From Periconia sp. R9002 (Eukaryota > Ascomycota > Dothideomycetes > Pleosporales > Periconiaceae): a stretch of 64,000 bases of DNA. The stretch spans positions 1 through 64,000 of the forward strand of contig JAMAHW010000044.1 in assembly GCA_023627715.1 (NCBI GenBank). Direction: 5' to 3'. Positions 24,395-35,059 of the stretch are shown piece after piece (the first letter of the stretch is position 1; every line of letters begins with the position of its first letter). The position numbers were made by a program, and so were the translations under genes. The notes under the pieces are model-generated. The model had not been told where the DNA came from and searched no databases. It was given only the letters and a program-made list of their open reading frames with translations.

Positions 24395-25712
24395 CTACGA
24401 CCGCATAACAATAGCTCTCCCCCAATTAACATTCCCCCAATGATCCGCAATCTTGACATCCACCCTCGGCCGGTCCGTCCACCCATGCATGCACCCCGAA
24501 TCCGTCGCCATCTTACACGCCCGCTGCGCATGCTCCTGGTTGTGCACTTCAATCGAGTTGTTCCCGCCCGCAAGAGAATTCGGGCAGTCCATGCCCACGC
24601 TGAAATTGCCGTTACCCGCATCGAACGACACACCGAACGCCGAGCCATAGGTCCCAAGCGACCATGACTTGACCTGGTACTTTGAGTACACAAAGAGACC
24701 GCATGAGAGAAAGTCGCCGTTGGGAACCGCTGCCGGAATCATCTCGGGGACGACGCGGCGCTCGCCGTTCTGGATATGTTCCATCATGGGGAGGATGTCA
24801 TTGGGGGTGTCGTTGATGACGAGCAGCACGTTTGTGGCGTCTTTGAGGAGGAGGTAAGCGCCGCCTGAGAGGAATGTGTTAGTAGGCGCCCACGAGGCAT
24901 GTCATGAAGTAGGGCATTGCTGTAATGTACTCACCGGCTATGGCGGCCAGAGCCGCGACCAAGACCCCGCCCGTAGCCAGGGCGGCAGCCGTAAACCCAG
25001 CACTCCAAAGGATGAGCACGCATGCGAATGAGCCCGCAAGCTCGCTTGCCACGAAACCTACGGAAGCCAGCCATGCGGCGCCCTTTGCGAGCATGGTGAT
25101 GAGCGACGTCGATGTCTTTAGCTCCTTGTTGCCGTTCGAGATTGCGTCCATGACGGCTCGGATCTCCGCCGCTAACTCATTCCCCTCCTTCTCATGGAAC
25201 TTCTTCAGCTTCGTCCGCGAGATCAGAAAGGGTGCTGCACGCTGCTGAGCCGGAATTCCATTGCGCCAGCTATCATTCATGCGGAACCCGGAGAACTTCT
25301 TCGCCTCCTCAATCGTCTTCGCAATGCTTTCCTCCGTGATACTCTCCGACAGGGGCTTGCCGAGCACGGAAACGTTTTCGATCTCCTCCTGGTTGAAGTA
25401 GCGCGTGATGCCCGCGTCTTGCTTAACGAAGTTGCGGTAGTCGAAGCCTTTCTCGGCAGCGGTCTTGGTCAGAAACTCGGCGATGTCGGCGAAGAGGTTG
25501 GTGCCTGCGCGGTAGAGGATGCAGATTTCGATGCCCTTCCGGGTAGGCTTCGTGTCGGTGGAGGGGATGGCAATTTCGCTGTTTGTGAAGCGCTTTTGCA
25601 TGGCGCGGATGAGCTCGAAGCATTGGAAAAGGAGGCGAGGGCGGTTCATCTCTGAAGGGTTCGCTGTGCTGTTCCAGCATTGCATGTTGTACTGTCCTGC
25701 TTCGAGACCCAT
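24395..25712 (-). CDS. Unknown 415-aa protein with long hydrophobic core
   Basis: Two exons: 25712-24935 and 24864-24395, with a 70-bp intron (GTGAGT donor, CTAAC branch, CAG acceptor); 415 codons plus stop. The N-terminal 190 residues are soluble and partly helical, with charged stretches such as SIAKTIEEAKKFSGF. Residues of about 195-275 are strongly hydrophobic and rich in Ala, Gly, Val and Leu, enough for two or three membrane passes, and the intron falls inside this segment. The C-terminal 130 residues are again soluble and carry the words NSIEVHNQEHAQRACK and GCMHGWTDRPRVDVKI. There is no N-terminal signal peptide at the chosen start. The soluble-hydrophobic-soluble layout resembles membrane-inserting or pore-forming proteins, but this is only an analogy; I do not recognise the family. 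Confidence 0.75.
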
Positions 25713-26747
25713 TGTGAAGATGATAATAAGGTATGTTTCTGGTAACTTGGTGACCTTGCTGATTGTAGTAGTGAAGATGCTGTCAAGTTCGTGCGATGGT
25801 GTGTCAATTGAAACGGAAAGTGATGTAGCTTTATAGAGAAGAGAGAGACAATAGATAGCACAGCGCTGACACGTATACATGGTCTAGATGTATCATTCAC
25901 GCTATTGTCAAGCCACGAGCGTACGGAGAGACCGCGTTCAGCTAAGCCATCATCAAGCCGATGTGCGTAAAATGTCAATTCACGCATCGTATTTTCGTCA
26001 CATGTGGTCTGGAACGAAGTACACCTGCAACCATTCGCCTAAAGTGCAGAGGCGGATTGGCAAAGGAGAGCTGTCTCGCTTCATCGATGAGGGCTTTCAG
26101 CTCTTAAACTCCTCGAAATGACCGATTTGACCATAATCGCCACTCTTCTGATACCGTAATGCGCGTTATAGTTTCCAGGCAGTACTCTCGTGGGCTATTA
26201 GTGAACCTGTCTCATATGTGGCATTCCATATGATCTCGCACAGGTACCTCTACATATTCATTCTTCGAACACCCAACCTCCCACCACTTTCGCATGTTCT
26301 AGCCTTCCAGTCACCGCCTATCCTCGCGGATTCAGCTAGTGGCGATTCATCTATCCGCTTCCGCGGACTGCATATGCAAAAGATGGAAGGCAGAGCAAGA
26401 ACCCTCATTGGCTGATTAAGAAACTCTAGTACCTATTCTGTCTCTGTAGTACCAATGCGGTAATTTCAGGCTAGGAAATGCATTGGCAGGCTATCACAAT
26501 TTGCCACAAAGGGGTGCTCGGACGAAGCGGCGCATTCGCTTCCAACTTAAAGTTGATTTTCCTATGTAAGCGAGAACCTACTGACCTCGCTTCTAGAAAA
26601 AGTTTGGGGGTTTATAATCTCCAACAAGTGAAGATTTGCGGAGTTGCCGATATCTACATGCTTTTGGAAGTGGTAGGTACTTTTAGCGACGAAGCGGGAT
26701 GAAGCGAATTAATTATAGGTAGACAAGATCTTCCGGAATATCGTGAA

Positions 26748-26789
26748 CCGGGATGCTAAGCCCTTGGAACACCAAGCTTAGCATCCCGG
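26748..26789. repeat. Long near-perfect hairpin
   Basis: The outer arms ccgggatgctaag (26748-26760) and cttagcatcccgg (26777-26789) are perfect reverse complements. Inside them cttgg (26763-26767) pairs with ccaag (26772-26776), leaving a 4-nt loop and a 2-nt bulge. The total is 18 paired bases per arm. It may be a MITE remnant, a terminator or an end of a mobile element. Confidence 0.7.
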
Positions 26790-26945
26790 GGTTTGATGCT
26801 AGCGTGCTTTACATGATCTGCAACAGCAAAGATAGGTTCAACTTCTTTCCTAGAACTCTAAACTACGCCGATTCGGTTTTACCTACATGGTATACAGGCA
26901 CTCCGCTTGGTGATCCTATTGTATCGTATGCATTTAGAGGATGTA

Positions 26946-27080
26946 AACATACTAAGTGAGTGTAGGTAGAGCTGACCTTCTCTCTATATTTACTTGTCTA
27001 TCTCGGGTTAGTCATCATGTTATCTCTTACAAACTGGTCCTCACACTCTACGAGCTTAAGTATAAATATATGAAAGCTTT
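26946..27080 (+). repeat. Dispersed repeat, copy B
   Basis: Partner of the repeat at 22560-22695, same orientation, sharing the words caaactggtcctca and gagcttaagtata. It starts about 160 bp after the hairpin, so hairpin and repeat may belong to the same decayed element. Confidence 0.55.
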
Positions 27081-27210
27081 GAGATCATGTGGCCTGTCAG
27101 CGTACCAGGTCGTCACCGATTCCAGTATTGCAGACACTATGGTAAAGATATTAGATCACGACAAAGACCACGGTCAGTATAAAATGGTAGATAGACCATA
27201 TATTTCCGAT

Positions 27211-27254
27211 AAATGAGTGAATAATAGTGAGTAAATGAGTGAATAACAGTGAGT
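27211..27254 (+). repeat. 22-bp tandem duplication
   Basis: Two adjacent 22-bp copies (27211-27232, 27233-27254) differ at one base, a t/c difference. They lie 85 bp beyond the stop codon of the small secreted protein gene. Confidence 0.7.
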
Positions 27255-27338
27255 AAGCGATTTCCAGAACCAGTCCGACCCTACACCTTCTCCCTCCTAC
27301 CAATGCCTCCTACCGTCCTTTTCTCGCGTAGCCCGCCA

Positions 27339-27737
27339 CTAAAGGGTGCATTGCCAATCAACGAAGTAGCCAATCTCCCAAATGCCGCACGAGTGACCCT
27401 TGCCAACATAGTTGCACGTGCTGATCTTGTCGCCACCAACATGCCACAGCTCCGGGGTACCGGTGCCACAATTCTTAAGCACATACGAATTGCCACCTTC
27501 CTGGACGGCGATATCACACGGGCTCTTGTCTTTTGAGGTAAGAGTAAGGAAGTGGCCGAAACAAATGTCGTCACCTTCCCTCCACGCAATCTTATTGTCG
27601 GAACTCCCGCCAAAGAAGATGGCATCAGGACCCCGGGCTGCGAGTTTGAGCGTGGTACCGGCAACTGGTTCGGCGGCAGGAGCGGCGCTGGCGGTGAGCG
27701 CGGCACTGAAAAAAGCGACAATAGAGGAGAACTGCAT
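27339..27737 (-). CDS. Small secreted cysteine-containing protein (effector-like)
   Basis: Intronless 132-aa frame. The N-terminus MQFSSIVAFFSAALTASAAPA is a clear signal peptide. The mature chain of about 112 residues has six cysteines, in the words DDICFG, KSPCDI, LKNCGTG, ISTCNYV, GHSCGIW and DWQCTL, enough for three disulfides, with many glycine and aromatic residues. Small size, secretion and even cysteine number are the usual marks of fungal effector or surface-acting proteins, and nothing in the chain suggests an enzyme active site. It stands alone in repeat-rich, gene-poor DNA, as effector genes often do. The family is not recognised. Confidence 0.8.
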   Translation of the reverse strand: MQFSSIVAFFSAALTASAAPAAEPVAGTTLKLAARGPDAIFFGGSSDNKIAWREGDDICFGHFLTLTSKDKSPCDIAVQEGGNSYVLKNCGTGTPELWHVGGDKISTCNYVGKGHSCGIWEIGYFVDWQCTL

Positions 27738-28542
27738 TTTGGAGATTCTAGGTATAGATGAGGGTGTCTGTTGCTAAAGCAAAAAAAAAGTTTGGGTTCG
27801 AATAGTTATTCAAAAAGAGCGTGGTCGGTCTGTTGGAAGCGAATGAATTGAAGAGACTGAAGAAATAGAAGTAAAGCGTTTGGTTGAGAAATTTCGAGTA
27901 GACCAAACATGAAGTTTATATACATACTCTACGTTCCAATTGACAAGAGTTGGAATCTTTCGGAGTAGTCAAGTATTCCGACATGCAGTTGGTAAAGTTG
28001 GAGTGAGATGGGATGGATGGCGTCAGCGACTTCTGCTAAACCACAACAACAAACTAGCGGTCTATCCAAGTATTATTTAAGTAATTGTTAAACTTTTGAT
28101 TACCAGATTTGGTGAATCTACTGCAACAACTTCGGAGAGTGCACGATAGCGACTGTTGAGCAACTCACGGCTTATCAAATAGATGGGTCTAGAAACTAAT
28201 AGACCATGCGGACTTTACCAGCGCCGTGTGAACTGAGTAGCGTTTATGATATAGAGTAAACTTAGTACACCGATAGGAAACCCCTAAGTCCGTCCTGCCC
28301 CGACTTGCTTAATATATCGGCCTTTAAATTCGCGTATCGTGTTCGGACTTAGTATCTTTTATTGTTAACTTAACTCGTCCATTAACCACTATTTTCTGCT
28401 GAGCTTGCAGAGGAATCAAACATTTAAATATGCACTAAATATATACATGGGCACTACCCCTCACCTGCAAATTTCCCTGGATTTCTTACTATGGAGCATA
28501 ACCCCCTACCATATGTACGTTGCATGCAACGACGTACATGGC
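27738..28542. other. Intergenic region, no gene seen
   Basis: Holds the promoter of the small secreted protein and the 3' flank of the regulator-like gene. No supported coding sequence. The 28,250-28,380 stretch is AT-rich with scattered short CG-rich words and could be decayed repeat. Confidence 0.5.
27915..27922 (-). promoter_or_regulatory. TATA-like box of the small secreted protein gene
   Basis: The minus strand reads TATATAAA about 180 bp upstream of the start codon at 27737. Confidence 0.4.
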
Positions 28543-30208
28543 CTAGTCTTCTCTCTTCAAGATGCTCATATCCGCCCACATCCCCTTCACCTCTTCATCC
28601 AACTTACTCAACCACAGGCACTGCCGCATGCAATCCAGAACCTCTTCTGGATCGGTGCCCACCGAGAACCCTTGGTACTCCAAAGCCATGATTGTGTACT
28701 GCCTGAAAAAGGAAAAGTGCTCGGTGCCGCGCGTTGCAAGCCCACCCATGATTACTGTCCATATGAGGATATTAGGGGCCTGCGACCACCGAAAAACGAT
28801 ACACTTCTCGAGCGCGGCTCTGAGCCTCGGCGCGGCTGTGGAGACTACGAGCGAGTAGTGCTGATTGTAGGCGATGACGAGGAAGATGGCAAGGGACAGG
28901 GCAATGCTTTGGTCGACGGGGTTGCCTTTCGCGAGACCTTCTTCGGCCAGCTTGTACCAGTCAAAGAGGCGGTAGACCAGGAGGCAGATGCGCCTTTGCA
29001 TTTTGATGGGATCCACCACGCAGTTTGGATCGTCATCCCAGGCGTTGAGGTCATCCGTAAAGACCACAATGTCGACGATGAGGCTTGAGAGGGCCTCTTT
29101 GAGGCGTAGAGGATGGAACAAGCGCAACGTGTGGGTTGATGAGGGAATTTCGTATCGCTGTCCGTGGTCAGTCAAGTCGACGAGGGCGGCATAGGGCCGT
29201 TCAAACGTGGAGATGGCATGGGTGATGCTGTGCGTGAAGATGAACGTCTGCAGGCAGGGGTTCGATGATAGAGCCACAAGGCCACCTCTTTGGTCAATCA
29301 TGGCCTTGAGACCGTTCTGGTGCATTTTCCACTGGCGCGTGCACCATTCGACATTTTCCTCGGCCGTGGCTGCCTCCTCTTCGTGGCACATCAGCATGAA
29401 TACGGCGGCGATGACATTGTCGTCGATGCAGTTCCGAGCGTGACGGAGCTGCTTGTTGATCTCGTTGATGGTATTGATCTTGCACTGAAGCACGTACTGA
29501 GCATTGACGAGGCCCGCAAACTGGCTGAAGTGGGCGCTTGAGGTGAGAATGGCGTAAATGAAGGGCGCGCTCGTGTCCGCTGTGATGCACTTGGATACCC
29601 ACCTCGTGATGGCTCTCCTGGAAGAGCGGTGGCGGTCGACGGGCACGAAGCCAAGGGCATATGTGTTGACGACTGGGACGAGGTTAGCAGTGGTGATGAT
29701 GGGGACGGGGAACGGTGAGCTTGCGCCTACAATTTTCAAGCAGCTTGCACATGGTTGGGTCGAGGCGGACGGGCAGGCATGCGAGGTCGGCGACGAAGCG
29801 CACATTGTAGCCGGCGCGGTCTGGGAAGAAGGCTAATTGATCTGAGTGGCAGCCGTCGCAGGTGCCGCAGGGCGAAGAGGGCTGGTGGGGGCTATCACTG
29901 GACGTGCCGCTGATGGGGCTCCTCGCAGCGATGTGCGGCCAAGATGTCGAAGGGCTGCACGTCAAGTTGTCGCTGTCGGCCATCGTCGAGGTTCTGCTTG
30001 GTGGTGGAGAAATTGAGTGAGAGTATGTCGACTTGGGGCTCTTTTGGCGCGTACTCCTGGACTTCCTGCTGTGCGCCGTCCTCATAACAAAGCTTCGCAC
30101 TACTTTGTCAGGCTTTGCATTGATGCCATGGTTGTCTGAGTCGATGAACATAATTTGCACGGGCCTCTTGCCGATATTCTGGCTTTGTTGCGAGTCCATC
30201 TTGTTCAT
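28543..30208 (-). CDS. Fungal transcription-factor-like protein without zinc cluster
   Basis: Two exons: 30208-29731 and 29672-28543, with a 58-bp intron (GTAGGC donor, TGCTAAC branch, CCCAG acceptor); 535 aa. The N-terminus has a basic patch, VVRSFVMRTAHSRK at about 36-49, of the kind found in many fungal regulator-like proteins that lack a Zn2Cys6 cluster. A serine/proline-rich linker follows. The C-terminal 370 residues are alpha-helical and resemble the fungal-specific transcription factor domain 2 family (PF11951 type): paired helices with the words FIYAILTSSAHFSQF, IAAVFMLMCHEEEA and TRQWKMHQNGLKAMIDQRGG. No zinc-binding cysteine pattern occurs, so direct DNA binding is doubtful and any role in transcription is inferred. 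A second methionine four codons in could be the real start. Confidence 0.8.
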
Positions 30209-32592
30209 GCATGGCGACGCGGCGATGTGGACGGTTAGAGTCAGTCAAGTAATCAGTAGATGGGAGAGTGGCTGGAATTAAAGACAGAAAAGAAGCATAT
30301 AGCTCGACAGCATAGCGACTCAAAGAGACTCTTTAACGTGCAGTAGCCTCGCACTCCTCTCGCCCATGCCCTGTCGCCTAGCCGCATCAGGGGCTCTTTT
30401 CCCCTCATACAGCTGCTGATGTACGTGCAGCTGAAGTGTCTAAGCAACAGGTATACCAGTACTTACATGTACCCCCAACCGCTGACGCCTAATGGCTGAA
30501 TCATCCGTTTCACCCCCGACGGTTCGAACATGGGTTCCGTGTATAGCATTGATGGCTGACATACTCGAGTATACCGCAGATAATCTTCTGGGGCGAATAC
30601 TCACAGAAATTAATAGAACGGAGAAGATCCCTTCCACCGCTCCCCTCTACGCTGCTTTTTTGCACTATTACTGCATACTGAGTAATCACCGATCCTAACC
30701 CAGTTCACCACGCCTACGCTGTACACATTTCCTCAGCATGACGATTACATACTCGTCCTGCAACAAACACCACGTCGCCGTGGACCCGCAGGGGCACGCT
30801 TCATCACGCTTGCACTAGCTCGTAGTCTGATACTCTTCCAATCTGCTCGTCAAGCGGCTTGTGTAGAATGATATACCATCCTTGGATCAACCAAAACAAT
30901 CCGAAAAATGTAAATCAAAAGGTGAAACAGAATGTGTATGTAGTTGTGCTGTGCCCTGAACCCCCAGTCGGCGTCTAGGTTTATGTTTCTATCCGTGCCG
31001 TCACATGCAATGGTCTTTCTAGCTTCTTCCGACACGGGATCTTGCACAGCCCTACGAATCTGACGTTCAAATTCACGAAGCTAATGCATGATCGGACAAT
31101 TCACTTGATATAGATATAGTTAACCTTCTAGACTTACCCTGAGATAATCGTGGCTCTTACTGCCCAGGATTTTGTTTCTATTCCACTCTCGTTACTCATC
31201 CCAATTTGCTCACCTGTCATTTTTTTCAGTCTTTGCATTCCCATTTCTGTATTTTTTGATTTCCTTGTCGGTGAACCCAGCAGCCTTGAAGCGCTCAGTT
31301 CGACGTTGCCTTCATCTCTGGCGATCTCTACAACTATCGAGAGCATCCCTTAAATAATCTTCGATGCCGAATTGCATATGGATTTCCGGTAACGGATGGT
31401 AAGCGAGTGAGAATCAAGCATCCATGGCCGCGGATTAAGTTTTGTTGCCATCACTGCAGCGTGACTTGATAGGATGTTCTGAAGAAATCCACAGCGATCT
31501 CAACATCTTCTCTAAAGGATCTGAATGAGAAGCAGGGTAAATAGATGATTCTATGGAATGCTCCACATGTTGCAAACCGCCGAGAGCAAACTTTGGGTTT
31601 CCCAGTATTTTCGACCCGGATCTGCACTGTAGTCTGCACCGTTGCCCCTCACTCGTTCAGCACACGAAAATGCTGTTTTTGCTAAAATAAGGGTTGACGT
31701 GATATTGTTAAGGTTATTCGTCGATCTTACCTATTTGAGTTTAGACACTTAGGGACCACGCTAAATCTCGTGGCTTAGGACTACATTGGGATTAGTGCAA
31801 TAAGGGGCCCACCACATAAATCATAACGCGAATAGTCTAATATAGAGCGGGCGACCAATAATTCGTAAGTGTAAGTAAGATAATGGCATGGGGAAACGTA
31901 GGTTTGATTTGTTGTTACTACTTGATGGGATTGTTGAGCATTGTTCAAGCTCTATTTATATCTCTGGGTGCACAGTGAGGCGGTGGCAGATTTATTAAAC
32001 TTCAAGATGAACTTATCTTTCCTGTTTGTGGAAGCACAGAGATGGGGGCTTTTCCGTCTGTAGGGTGCATGTGAGCGTCAGCTACGCTTCCCGTAATGAA
32101 CATCTCACGGCTTGCTGCAGATTTACCCTGTTACGATCCTCTAAAACCACCAATCGTTGTTAATTGTTTATTGAGTCATACGGTAATTGGTGGTGACTTG
32201 GGTGGGACTAATGTATTAATTGATAGAGAAGGCGGTAAATGGACTACCCCAACCTCCTTCTCTGCCGCTCTAGTGAGTACCGTTGCAACTATAGTATAAA
32301 CTGACCGTCTCGTCGCTGGTGCCAGTGTATATCTTCGAGTATTCGTCCGAATCTTTCTCCGAGATCTTACACCAACTTCAAGATTGGTCCATGTAGTTCT
32401 CAAGTGCTCTACGTCTATTCAACTGCTATGGTCTTGTGTCGATACGCAAAGTAGCAATAGTCTGCCATAATTTATTCTTTTATTTCATACCACCAGACTG
32501 GAGTGAAACCCGCCATCAACAACGTTGAACGTTCTACAGGGTTGCTACTCGACCTTGCGCCTGTTTAACTGCTCGTCGAGCACAGCCCAGCT
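30209..32592. other. 2.4-kb region without intact genes
   Basis: Only short, interrupted coding traces are visible. The best is at 31210-31362 on the minus strand, listed separately; another short in-frame trace lies at about 30,990-31,080 (minus). The right part, about 31,650-32,550, shows no gene. Confidence 0.45.
31210..31362 (-). pseudogene. Possible coding remnant, unknown protein
   Basis: Read on the minus strand, the frame gives EDYLRDALDSCRDRQR, a stop, then RFKAAGFTDKEIKKYRNG and a second stop. The charged, helix-like sequence with few rare residues looks more like real protein than chance, but no start, splice sites or partner exons were found. It may be the tail of a decayed gene. 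Confidence 0.25.
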
Positions 32593-33213
32593 ATGGACAC
32601 CACAGATGATGACGGAACAACCCCCACTTCATCTCCCTGCAGCGAATGGGCTAGAGTCAGTACTCGAATATCTTGTGCAGCAGGGGGGAACGCTGAGATG
32701 ACTTGTAAGAATCATGAAACTCCGCTCATGGCTGCAGAAAGCAAAAGGGATGTTTCCATTGTTGAGATGCCGCTTCGCCATGGTGTCGTCGATGCGACTA
32801 GTGAGCAAAGCCACCACTACACTGAGACTCAGGCAGCAGCCGCCAATAGACATGAGAAGATTGTAGCACGATACTGAAGGTTATTCCAACTATAAAACAG
32901 GTCGGCAGCGTCGATGGAACATCTCTCTGTACAGCAGTGGGATCAAAGGATCTCAGGGTCGTCCAAATCCTACTAAATTACGGGGCGGATATCAACCTCG
33001 CAGCAGGCAAGGGAACACCTTTAGAGTTTTCAATTTCAACGAATTCACCAGTATTATCTAAGCTCGGTAGTTCTCTTCTTCCAGGAAAAGGATATGGATG
33101 TGAATGTTGTTAGCGAAGGGAAGTTCGGCCCCGCCTTACTCACGGCTATTTCTCGACGCGATCTAACTTTTATCACGAGACTATTGGAAATGAAAGCGCC
33201 AAGAAAAGGGTAA
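32593..33213 (+). pseudogene. Decayed ankyrin-repeat protein gene
   Basis: Successive fragments in different frames match ankyrin repeats: ETPLMAAESKRDVSIVEM followed by a helix-2-like LRHGVVDA (first frame, ending at 32877), then DGTSLCTAVGSKDLRVVQIL and NYGADINLAAGKGTPLEFS (about 32,911-33,050), then GPALLTAISRRDLTFITRLL (to 33,213). Frameshifts and stops separate them and no single splice model joins them convincingly. Ankyrin arrays in fungi commonly end NACHT or HET-associated receptors, but no such domain was found upstream. The piece is best read as a broken remnant. Confidence 0.65.
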
Positions 33214-34265
33214 AAGGCCAATTCATGTGGGGATCCCCAAGCGTTTCTGCTGCTGCGGCAGGAGAGGAATCTCGACAGTAGTTCGGATGTAGACGAGGTC
33301 AATTTGAGGTCGTCAGAGTCTGACTCGGACACTTGAGTGGGTGCGCGGTTTACTAGGCTTGAGCTCAAAATATCTTATTGCTAAGGACACTTTCAATTAC
33401 TCCCTTGGTCTCTGGACGGCCCTGCGTGTGATTCACTGTACGACAAATGTCACAAGCCATATTTGATGAGTCCCAAAAGTTCAGGTCGGTGATTTAAAAA
33501 TAGAAACTTGACGCGCTCTGATTGTGCCGGAATTTGGTGAATGGCTCGTCAATCAAGCGCATCTCCCTGGTCGAGACAGACCTCTTGTCTTTATCGTAAC
33601 TGCACCATCGAACACTGGGGGCGATGCGACTTTACAACTGGCGTGTATCACCTCGAATGCGGATACATCATTGAACACATCTTCTGGTATGTTCGTGAAG
33701 GTTGGAACATCCGTACACCATTTTAAGGCATGAAGGAAGAAATAAATATGTCGTATCGCAGGAATGTATGTCACTAGAAGATATTCTGAAGGCTAATGGG
33801 CAGTTTCCCGCTTGGGCTTATACTTTCTCGCTCACCAAAAGCACCTAGCTTGTTCCATAAAGCTTAAAATACAGAGAGCACCGTGTGGAGTAAAGGGTGA
33901 GGTGTGACGTGCGAAGTGCGAGATGCGAGATGCGAGGTGCGAGGCAAAATTTTGATTTTGCTAGGCCGTCCAGATGACTTAGCGCACAGGTTGGTGGGCA
34001 TTGAGGAAGCTAGACCCTCTCAAAAGCACTGTAAAACCTCTTGTGAAGCACTAATAGCTTTTTTGAAGTTGTGGTTAGGTGTGGTCTTAGCAAATCGCGG
34101 CCACTCGCACATGGAGTAAGGGATCGATAATATATTACTTTTGGCCCCAGAAGATTGCCTTGTTGATAACGGAAATACCCTAACTAATACCAATCTCTCC
34201 AGTACTCAATGCAGCATCACCCCTGCCCACTACATTCACCATCAATTCTTCCATCGAGACGTCCG
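33214..34265. other. Intergenic region with a minisatellite
   Basis: No supported gene. A 61-codon frame at 33541-33726 (plus) with three cysteines has no start context or homology that I can see. The 7-bp repeat at 33909-33943 lies here. Confidence 0.45.
33909..33943 (+). repeat. 7-bp tandem repeat, five copies
   Basis: Five units of the form [ag]tgcga[ag] run head to tail, followed by one more g. Units differ only by purine transitions. Confidence 0.8.
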
Positions 34266-35059
34266 TCAGTTCGATCCTGCATCACTATTTCTCGCCTCCA
34301 TAATCACAGTTGTGATTCCACTCAAATCATCAGCGGAATGCATAACGGACTGGCGTCTCCAGCCCAACTCCACCGGGAGCCGCTCTTCCTGGTAGAAAAT
34401 GCGGACGAAATCTTTACGGGCTGTGACATTGGCGTAATTACCATTGTTCTTCGGGTCTTGCGAAACGGACAAGAACATCAGGGCCCCAGTTCCTAGTCCG
34501 CCCGCGATATCGAGAGAGGATGGTGGCGGGTTTGTGTCTAGATGTTCGATAGCAACCCGAGCTTTTCCCCAGGTTGTCGGGGTCACATCGCTCTGATGGC
34601 CGCTTGCGTCCAGAGCAAAAGCAATCCTGCCGGGGTTGATGGGATGTTTGTAGTCATCGCGCGCCACGGAGCACTTCACGTCGGTGACGTTAGGCACAAA
34701 GAGTTGTTCTAAGTCGATACGAGCTGTTTTTGTATCAAGGCCGAGGGCTCCGAAAATGAAATCGACGGCGCCTTGACCGACGGCTGCCTCAAAGTTCATG
34801 GCATTAGAGAAAGCCTCAACCATTTCAGGCCCACTAATTGAGCGGCCATTGTGCGGGCTACAATGATAATGAGTTAGCAACCTTCCAGTCGGTTTGTGTA
34901 ATAAGCATACAGGTAACCATGGTTGGCGAGCACGTTCAAACCCGGGCAGGGGCTGCGAGAATCGCTCCTTGTAGGAGGAACATAAGGCCGGGTGTCAGAG
35001 GAACTTGGAAATGCGAAGGCGTTTGCCACGAAGATGGCGAGAGGAGCATAGATTTTCAT
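34266..35059 (-). CDS. Secreted chloroperoxidase-like (heme-thiolate) protein
   Basis: Two exons: 35059-34911 and 34857-34266, with a 53-bp intron (GTATGC donor, TGCTAAC branch, TAG acceptor); 246 aa. The signal peptide is MKIYAPLAIFVANAFA. The hallmark of the chloroperoxidase/unspecific peroxygenase family, SPCPGLNVLANHGYLP, spans the splice junction, with Cys38 as the expected proximal heme ligand. In active enzymes a second motif with acidic acid-base residues (EHD or EGD followed by SL-S/T-R) lies about 65 residues later. Here the corresponding region reads VTDVKCSVARDD, so the canonical distal motif is not obvious and activity may be altered or lost. At about 246 aa the length fits short family members. 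It probably works outside the cell on aromatic or aliphatic substrates if active. Confidence 0.85.

Larger units (their letters stand above)
25713..27338. other. Gene-free region with repeats and a hairpin
   Basis: Contains the promoter of the 415-aa protein gene, then non-coding DNA holding a strong hairpin (26748-26789), a dispersed repeat copy (26946-27080) and a 22-bp tandem duplication (27211-27254). The open frames seen here are short and unsupported. Confidence 0.5.

Noticed and set aside
25194..25655. 153-codon plus-strand frame
   Set aside because: Antisense shadow of the first exon of the 415-aa protein gene.
28405..29088. 227-codon plus-strand frame
   Set aside because: Antisense to the regulator-like gene; composition follows that gene's codons.
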